Source of the DNA: Metallyticus violacea
Lineage: Eukaryota; Arthropoda; Insecta; Mantodea; Metallyticidae
Assembly: GCA_030762175.1 (NCBI GenBank)
Contig: CM060833.1
Span: 163,458,501 to 163,522,500 of the forward strand
Direction: 5' to 3'
DNA: 64,000 bases
Every line of letters starts with the position of its first letter. Positions within the stretch are counted from its first letter, which is position 1. Made by a program: the position numbers and the translations under genes. Below are positions 56,840 to 64,000 of this stretch, in pieces. Below the pieces are notes generated by a model that had not been told where the DNA came from, searched no databases, and was given only the letters and a program-made list of their open reading frames with translations.

Positions 56840-58116
56840 TTATAGTTTTAATATCACAATCAACTTACATACTGTAAAATAAATTAAAGCAATTTAGGTA
56901 TGCTACATGCTATGCATTCATATTTCTATATCATACTTTTTTAAGTAATTAAACATGTAATATACTCAAATTTATTCTTTTGTTTATTAGCGACTATTGA
57001 CGTTACCAGCAAGATTCTAAAAGGTATAAGCACAATTTTATAACCATAAAATATACAAAGTATTTGTTGAAAATGTTTTCCTCTAGATTCAATTTGAGCA
57101 TTACTCTCTATGCACTCACTTCGTAGAAATTAGTAAGCCGATTCATTTACTTTCTATATATCAATATTGTATATTATATACTCTAAATATACTCATATAT
57201 TTCCAGCAGCAGTTTCTTGGGATTATAAACATAATAATATATAAAAAAGAATAATAAGGCTCCGATAAACTCATTTTCTTTGTGCTAAGTGAATACTTCT
57301 TTAAGAAAACATTTACAACATGAAATTAATTTTCAAGACTACATTATAACGAGAGAAATATGAAAAGGGAACCACTTGGCACTATGTTACATCTACTGTA
57401 ATGATTAAATTAATAAAAAGAAAATTAAATAGCATTTATTTTCATTAAATGTCAAGAAATATCAATGATGCCTTTCAATATTTTCTGAATTGTGTGTTTA
57501 TTTTTTCTAATAATTATTCAATTTTATTCTGATGATTCTAATTAAATTATTTTTATGTTTTAATAAAATTTTCATGTTATTTTATTTTAATTAAAAGATA
57601 ATAGATATGTGCTACATTCATATTTTTAAAGTGTATCTCATTATTCAATTTATAAATAATAACAGAGATAAAATGTATGAAAACCGTTTTAGAACATACT
57701 TATTTGTATGTTACTTGTAATACAATTCAGATGAAAAACCACTCAAACATTTGAGTACAGTGAGGAAACCACCCAATTTCAAGCAAAGTGCAAAAACAAC
57801 CCCTTGTCAGTTACGCATGGTGCCAGTAACTCCTCGACATCTGGTTCCTAAGAAAAGAGAGAATACCGAGCATTAGCCATGGGCCGTCTCCCTGCTGACC
57901 CAAGAAAACGCAGAAATAAACAGGAGAAAGTCTAACCCATCTTGGAGGAAGACAAATATAAATATTTGCTAGCCCATGAAGCAGACCACCGTCAGTCACT
58001 CTTGTTAATAAGATAGGATATGTCATAAAACTGCTATTTCTTTGCAACCAGTTCATGAACTAAGTGATAATGCATAAGTAATAATAACAACGAATGTTTC
58101 CTTACTACTGTTGAGA

Positions 58117-58118
<2 letters not shown>
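56840..58118. other. Intergenic AT-rich DNA
   Basis: Very AT-rich up to about 57700. No gene or repeat family was recognised. Confidence 0.5.

Positions 58119-58182
<64 letters not shown>
58119..58182. repeat. (ATT)n microsatellite
   Basis: About 21 triplets. Confidence 0.95.
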
Positions 58183-58184
<2 letters not shown>

Positions 58185-59068
58185 GTCATTGTTGCTGGCA
58201 TGTGAATATCAAAGTGTCCAAAGGTCTGTAACTAGATCATATCTCTTTAAGTTAAGTTTTTTTTTCTTCAGAAGACATGAAATATTAATAATTATTTCCT
58301 GACAATGTACAAAAATAGTTTTAATTGTATAGTTTGTGTTTTTGTATTTTACCATGAAAAAAGTATAATAGTGGTTTAATATCAGTAAACATTTGTGTTA
58401 ACTGCTCTAACGTGTTTTATTTAATTTCATAATAACTGATTTAATTCAATCTTTGATGATGCACGCTTGAGCCCCCCCCCCATCATAATCTCCATCACTA
58501 GAAGTATTAATCCCATAATTGCTATAGTTAACTCTACTTGTCGTATGTCTCTTATTGTGTGTATTAATTCTATCATTACCAATGCTATTGACGAACTTAC
58601 GAGAAGATATATATTATGTATAATATGTGTTAATATTCTGAACAAGTATAACGGTTATACTTGTGTAAGACAGCTGTGCCTATTACCGTTATGTTATTGT
58701 GAAACCTTTAACAAAATAACCAAGGTGTATCTTTTGTATGAGAGATGAAAGCGAAGCATTGTCCGATCTTTTAAAGGGGCCAACTCGAGGAGAAACTGTC
58801 ACTTTGTGATTGTTACATACGCTTGGGCGCTGTAAACAGCGGTGAACGTTAAAAGAGCTTAAACCGTCTGGGATTTAAAACGCCCACAAATAGACAAGCA
58901 TGTTACGAAAGATTTATTTTAGCACGAATCAGGAAAGCTGTATGAAAACCCCAGCCACTCAAAGGACGGTATACAAATAAATGTTCTAGAACCTTCTGTT
59001 AGAAAAAGTTTGAAAGGGAGCTGCAGCATCTTAACTGTAGATGTTTAAGAGGCAATTTCGAGCCTCCT
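58183..59068. other. Intergenic DNA without recognised gene
   Basis: Contains a poly-C run (58472-58480). ORFs at 58427-58748 on both strands have no recognised domain. Confidence 0.5.
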
Positions 59069-59175
59069 GCGAAACATTCCACGTTCAGTTTTTAGAGGCG
59101 ACAGGCCGAAACATTCCAAGTTTAGTTTCGGAGGTGACAGGCCGTTATTCCAAATTCAGTTTTGGAAGTTAGAGC
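59069..59175. repeat. Three imperfect ~40-bp tandem units
   Basis: Units share CATTCCA--TTCAGTTTT then GAGGCGACAGGCCG-like sequence, e.g. GAAACATTCCACGTTCAG, GAAACATTCCAAGTTTAG and TTATTCCAAATTCAG. Confidence 0.65.
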
Positions 59176-60352
59176 CTATGTGAGTGTAAAACATCGCGTA
59201 AACTGTTACAACTCTCGATATAAGTGCTCGTGCTATTTTCAGTGAATCTTCGTTAGTAGAAGACAGTATCAATGAGAGTATAAGTTAGGCAAAGACAATA
59301 CGCGAAGTTTAGCAAATAAAATTCCAAATACAATTCAGACTACTGGTAGAAGTGATAAAAGCCGTCGCAATATCTAAAGTGACTTAACAGTTGGTGTAAA
59401 TAAATCAGTTGGTAGAAATCAAGTGAAGTACGTTCAGCCATTCCTTGTCTTGTTCGTGAAAGGAGGATCAAACAACAAATGAACTGTGTTTACCATTTAT
59501 TTTCGGCGTGTTAACTTTCACCCCAGCCTTCCATAATTCTCCACATTGATCTAGCATCAAGAAAACCTGCTCAACTCAAATATCTGGGGTTGTTATTATT
59601 CCAATTTGGAACAAGGAATAATAACACGCAATCTACAGCAGCCGAGGTATTTCCACGTCCAGAATCGGAATGTCGAGATTGTTCCATCATGTACTTAGTA
59701 TTTAGTTGCAGAATAATAGTGCGGGACCCATAACATATCCATAGTCATAAACCTGTCAATAAACATCCGTTTATATGCCCGAATATGGCTTCTTTGCTAC
59801 TCACAAAGTTGTTTCTCAACCGTTTTTGAGTAGGTATCAACATTCATCTTGCAGCACATATTGTTCTTATCTTCTTATGGTATGACAGCTTCCCAAGTAC
59901 CACCGCCAGGTTCATTTGAACCCCGAAACAGCCTGTTTAGACACAGCACAGTTGTTAATGCATCTTGATGGATTTTATGAAGATAAATTTCCTTCGTTTT
60001 CAGGTGTTCAATTATATAAGTATACATAGTTAGATTGACGCATAGAGTCAGTATTCAATAATCGCTATGACGTAACGCAACAATGCATGGAACTGAAACT
60101 ATCCGCGGGACGTTTATGTATTTCAAGCATTCTTTGCCACAAAAGAGATCAACTAGAAATGGGTCAAGGGTGCAATAAGTTACTACTAGTTTAATTAATT
60201 ACTAGTTAGTTCTATAGAAATTAATAATGACATTTTCGATTAAAATTGGTCCTGTAGATATTTCTATGCCAGTTTTCTTCACTGCCCTCTGTACCTTGGT
60301 GTTTACAATTTACTCTTAATATTACTTAATCAACGATGAATAAACCGTTTTT
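59176..60352. other. Intergenic DNA without recognised gene
   Basis: No gene recognised. A possible LTR-like composition at about 58750-59560 could not be supported. Confidence 0.45.
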
Positions 60353-60397
60353 GATGCCTCAGGAGTAAAAATGGGCGTTAAACACTATTTAAAAAAA
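60353..60397 (+). mobile_element. SINE-B 3' tail fragment
   Basis: GATGCCTCAGGAGTAAAAAT then GGGCGTTAAACACTATTT and an A-run. Confidence 0.75.
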
Positions 60398-60569
60398 CCA
60401 AATAATATGTAATCTGTTAATTCTTCATTTCGACTTTTCTATTTTTCTGATTATATTTTAGTGAATCTAAGCTTAAGTCACTGTTAAGTATAAATAATAT
60501 TATTACTACTCACAAATTATGTTTACAAATTTATTTTGAAATAAATAGCCTAATTTAAGCTAACTTGTC

Positions 60570-60618
<49 letters not shown>
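60570..60618. repeat. (ATT)n microsatellite
   Basis: About 16 triplets. Confidence 0.93.
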
Positions 60619-61339
60619 CAAAGTTACTCTGTAATTTCTTCCCGTACATCATTCTGACTGTTTTATTGTTAGCGAAAGTTAATAATTGTAATTATTAAGT
60701 TAACATAGAAGCTTCAGTGCTCATTTGTTACACTCAGAGAAAACAGGAGATGGGGGAAAGACGAGAGAATAGAAACAGAAAATAAAGTCAATAATTCCAC
60801 TTTGCATATTTTATATCCTGTTGTTCCTGTAGATAACTTCCTCTCTCTTGTTTTTTGCAGCATCCTCGAGCAGCAATACGACAAAGGATGGGATGCTTTG
60901 AGCATGAATATTTTAAATATGATTATCAACCACTTTTATGCTTAAGTTCAGCTCTGCGATTTTGTGATACAATAAATAAAGTCACGTTGTCACTTTTTAT
61001 TTGAAATATGAACTTCCACGCAGTAAATCTTACTTTGAATCTTCTCGAATTTGAGACTATTGTTTCCTGCATTTCAATGTTTCTTGAACATGCAAGGAAG
61101 GCTATTCAAAATTCTTGACGCATGCGAAAATTTGGCAATCATTAATGAAATCATGGATAGCCACTTCCGACGTATCAAATAAGATGAATCATCTCATAAA
61201 CTATCGCACATTATTTCTATGTAGACAATCAGTTCCAGTTGCATCGGCTGCGGCCAGGGCGCCGGTACAAACTAAATGCAATATGGCACTTTGCGTCTTA
61301 CAGCGTACTAAAAATGAATTCACAGTGACGAGTTAGACA
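60619..61339. other. Intergenic DNA without recognised gene
   Basis: No clear gene. The part after about 61110 may be the decayed 5' portion of the next transposase relic. Confidence 0.45.
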
Positions 61340-61900
61340 GGAATACGGAAAGGAAGCACACAGCATAAAGAACTTGTATAGGAGTTTCTAAGGAGGCTGT
61401 TTATACTTGAAAAAAGTGCCCTACACAGCCTGATCCTGACGAGCAGGTCGGACAGGCGTAAATGAAGAGCCCTAGTAAGGTCACAACTATGTCTTCTCAG
61501 CTCTGATATCTGCAGTTAGTGTTCGTGACAAGTCAAGGCGAGGGAATCTTTGAAATTGATATTTTTGAGGATAAGTTGATCTTTAGTGATGAGGCAACAT
61601 TTCACTTTTCCGAAAAAGTAAATTGCCATAAAGTCCGCACTCATAACCCTCACGCAACTCAGCGTGACTCGCTCAAAGGCAATGTTTCCTGTACAGCGTC
61701 AAAGAAGAAAGTTTTTCTTCCGCAGGGCAAGTGCAATCGGATTGTCGTATGTTAGAACTACAATCAGGACGAACGAAACCTGCAACAATTAGATTTTCCA
61801 GCAAGACCTTGCCCGTGCAAGTCTGAACAAGTTGAATAGCGCACATAAACAGTAGACAGATATGACTCCTAATGAATATTTTCTTTGGGAATTCGTGAAC
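61340..61900 (+). pseudogene. Tc1/mariner (DUF4817-type) transposase catalytic-domain relic
   Basis: The frame at 61519 reads EIDIFEDKLIFSDEATFHFS then EKVNCHKVRTHNPHATQRDS and LKGNVSCTASKKKVF. This matches the LIFSDEATFHLSGKVNRHNV region around the first catalytic Asp. Later parts have stops and are recognisable only loosely. No TIR was found, so the limits are approximate. Confidence 0.75.
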
Positions 61901-62035
61901 AATATTTTCATTTATTACTCCCTGTATCAGCAAAGCAATTACAATAATCAATCAGGGTATGGATGATATGCTCGGAAATAAATTATCTCCTAGATGTGTA
62001 CCGCGTTACATAAAGAGCAAAGAGGTGTCCAACAT

Positions 62036-62081
62036 CTGTGATGCCTTAGTAGTAAAAACGGGCATTAAACACCATTCAATC
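62036..62081 (+). mobile_element. SINE-B 3' tail abutting SINE-A
   Basis: GATGCCTTAGTAGTAAAAAC then GGGCATTAAACACCATTCAAT, followed without a gap by the SINE-A head. Confidence 0.8.
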
Positions 62082-62371
62082 CGTCCTGGTGGTGTAGTGC
62101 TAAACATACTTGCCTTCTAAACTCAAGATCGCGGGCTCACACCCGGCCAGAAGCGATGAATTTTTACGGACATAAAAATCTTAAGTATGCATTACTTCGC
62201 AAGGGAAGTAATGCCGTGGGTCCTGTGTCGTACATTCACGGTACGAAAAAGAACCTCAAGCATGAAAGAAGAAGCCTCTGAGCAAAATTTGTCGGCCGTT
62301 TCACGACCTGAATTGAATGGGACGCTGGTGACCTGAGATGTTAAAGACTGTCCGTGAATAAATAAATAAAA
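62082..62371 (+). mobile_element. SINE-A copy, full length
   Basis: Head CGTCCTGGTGGTGTAGTGCT, altered B box GGGCTCACACCC, body GCAAAATTTGTCGGCCGTTT and an AATAAATAAATAAAAA tail. It starts exactly where the SINE-B tail ends. Confidence 0.9.
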
Positions 62372-62459
62372 ATATTTAAAAAAAAAATGCATCATAAAAG
62401 TGTATTTTATCCTGGGGGGGGGGGGGAGACACAAGCGCGGCGTTTCTTGTTCAGACTTT

Positions 62460-62718
62460 TTTAAAGTGTTTAACGGCCGTTTTTACTATTTAGGCATCAA
62501 CGGTGATGGACACTGATGATACATGAGATGAAATGATAAACTGGGAAAGGATATTATTTCTAAGGAAGGAAGCGTTCCAGGCCTAAGTTTAGGGTACCTG
62601 CCTGGCGTTTGAGAACTGAGGAAAAACTGGAAAAGGACGGTCCTGGTGTGAAAGGAATCCCAGACCTCCCGCTGACGAGTCCGAGTCTTAACGACCTCGG
62701 CTACCCGCCACGGTTGCT
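62460..62718 (-). mobile_element. SINE-B copy, nearly full length
   Basis: Reverse strand: GTTTAACGGCCGTTTTTACT, GATACATGAGATGAAATGAT, GCGTTCCAGGCCTAAGTTTA and the head complement ACGACCTCGGCTACCCGCCA. Confidence 0.88.
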
Positions 62719-63349
62719 GTTGCCACGTGACTTGCGCTGTTTAGCACACTCCTGCTGCAGGATCACATATTATATGTTTACCGGAGAAACTGGAAGTGAT
62801 TTCAAACAACCTCCGTTTTAACTGCAATGTATTTTTTCGCTACCTGTATACATAGGAGTCTGATGTGTGTTGTACTTTTCTGTATTAGTAAGGAATCAGC
62901 ATGGACTGTAAAACTGCTTTAAAGTGACTACAAGACTACGAAACAAGTTCATTCCAAAAGCAATCCCTTTAGCAGTTATAATACTTGCAGAAAACAGTTT
63001 ATCAGGAGCTTTTAATTAAAATTAATCTTGTTTATGCATTGCAAATCTTTTCAGAGTTATTTATTTTTTAAGTTTAAAAATACTATAAATTAATACACTT
63101 CTAGCATAAAAATTATTAGCGATAAAAGATGCATATTTTGCAACAGGAGTAATCTTTTCTTGTCTTTTTAAGTTTACAAGGTTTCAGTTAAACATAATCA
63201 GAGAAGGAATTTTGCTATTCGATTTTACACGGCCTTACCAACATGTAATTAAACATTATTAATATTTAAGTAAAACATATATATAATATAATAATTATCA
63301 ATAAACATAAAAATAAGACAGAATGTACCGATCTCCACTTGATCTCCAT
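62719..63349. other. Intergenic DNA / 3' flank of the cytochrome b5-related gene
   Basis: AT-rich. TTTATT at 63060-63065 is an AATAAA on the reverse strand about 285 bp after the stop, a candidate poly(A) signal for the - strand gene. Confidence 0.5.
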
Positions 63350-63647
63350 TCATGAACTGCCAGAATCACTTCCGGGAGGTATGGGGTTTGGTTCATTGCG
63401 AGCTATCTGTTGATACTGGCCCTTGAATAACTCCATCACAGAATGTTCGGAGAAGTGAATGCCAAATTCATCACAAGTTTTCCGAAAAATTGGATACAGC
63501 CTAGAGAGATAAGCATGGTCGATGGCAGGGAACATGTGATGCAGACAGTGGTGGCCAAAATTTGTGAGCGCTAGGAGCAGATTCCCACACACTGCAGGAC
63601 GGTCTCTCACCGTGTCCAACTGAGCCAAGCCAAAGTCGCGATCAGCC
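63350..63647 (-). CDS. Cyt-b5-r: Cytochrome b5-related protein (desaturase-domain), terminal exon
   Basis: 99 codons after a split codon, ending in TGA (63352-63350). The frame reads ADRDFGLAQLDTVRDRPAVC, then GNLLLALTNFGHHCLHHMFP, IDHAYLSRLYPIFRKTCDEF and GIHFSEHSVMELFKGQYQQI. FGHHCLHHMFP is the third His box (HxxHH type) of the membrane fatty-acid desaturase fold, and DFGLAQLDTV...R precedes it as in insect cytochrome b5-related proteins. The N-terminal heme-binding b5 domain and the first His boxes must lie on upstream exons beyond the window. The acceptor is CATACAG (63654-63648) after a long pyrimidine run, and the exon opens in phase 2. The ORF extends beyond the acceptor, but that part encodes a Phe run and is intron. 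The substrate is unknown. Confidence 0.88.
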
Positions 63648-64000
63648 CTGTATGGAAAAAAAAAAAAAAAAAAAAACAATGATTCAGTGTAAACACTGGA
63701 ATAGCCCCCATTGTCATGTATAACAGATATGGGCACCGAAAAACTCATAAGATGTTGTTCCTAAACACGAATTATGACAGGTGATAGGTGACAACGCCAA
63801 CAATAATACTGTCAAGTCTAATCCCAAATGTATGAGATATTAGGCAAAACATGAAACCTCCATATCTACCGTATGAAAATTCTGATTGTACCCAAAGTCT
63901 GAACAGAACATGATCTTAAGGTCTGATTAGCATTGCTTCGGGTTTTAGCTGTATGATGATTATTGCTTAAAGGGCGCAAAACTGCTATGGTGTTTTAGCT
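63648..64000 (-). other. Intron of the cytochrome b5-related gene
   Basis: Sequence upstream of the last exon on the reverse strand. It contains a poly-A (poly-T on the coding strand) of about 22 next to the acceptor. No further exon was recognised up to the window end. Confidence 0.75.

Noticed and set aside
58700..59560. Solo LTR of a retrotransposon
   Set aside because: Composition is suggestive, but no TG...CA ends, target duplication or primer-binding site were found.
63655..63748. Upstream extension of the cytochrome b5-related exon
   Set aside because: It encodes a Phe run from a poly-T tract next to a good CAG acceptor, so it is intron.
1..64000. CRISPR array, rRNA or prokaryotic operon structure
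   Set aside because: No regularly spaced repeats with unique spacers, no rRNA motifs, and all credible genes are intron-containing.

Overview
This is a eukaryotic, almost certainly insect, window: AT-rich, intron-dominated and full of transposons. It holds exons 1-7 (the 3' part) of one chemosensory ionotropic receptor gene on the + strand (1736-39000) and the terminal exon of a cytochrome b5-related (fatty-acid-desaturase-like) gene on the - strand (63350-63647). The two genes converge on about 24 kb of repeat-filled intergenic DNA. TTAGG-type repeats in an intron, two abundant tRNA-derived SINE families, many Tc1/mariner relics and a CGGBP1-like hAT relic suggest a polyneopteran such as a cockroach or termite. 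That is an inference; the species cannot be named from the sequence alone.

Receptor gene. Seven exons (1736-2029, 4310-4416, 7117-7320, 10994-11205, 15300-15514, 19723-19985, 38727-39000) all have GT/AG borders. Their phases agree at every junction and they join into 522 codons plus a stop. The product shows the C-terminal part of an IR amino-terminal domain, ligand-binding lobe S1, M1, pore, M3, lobe S2 and M4, most like the IR75 group. The N-terminus and signal peptide lie upstream of the window. All three classical glutamate-contact positions appear to be substituted.

Giant palindrome. Intron 6 (19986-38726) contains the most striking object in the window: a 10,242-bp element at 25121-35362. 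It has two near-identical inverted arms of about 4.57 kb around an 866-bp unique centre. Its termini read AGTAGT...ACTACT and it is flanked by an exact 6-bp direct repeat, CACGAC. Each arm carries mirrored copies of older insertions: a truncated DUF4817-type mariner, SINE pieces, and a possible piggyBac-type Cys-rich remnant. A 6-bp target-site duplication with 5'-AG ends matches Polinton/Maverick elements, but no Polinton gene is visible. It looks like a non-autonomous giant foldback element.

Other mobile DNA. SINE-A has 8 main copies, and SINE-B has 14 copies or pieces. Several copies have clear target-site duplications. There are at least eight Tc1/mariner-type relics, including two deletion derivatives with TIRs, plus a FLYWCH/MULE transposase relic, a jockey-like reverse transcriptase 3' end, numerous triplet microsatellites and several short tandem duplications. 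Nothing prokaryotic, no rRNA, no CRISPR array and no convincing functional tRNA gene was seen.
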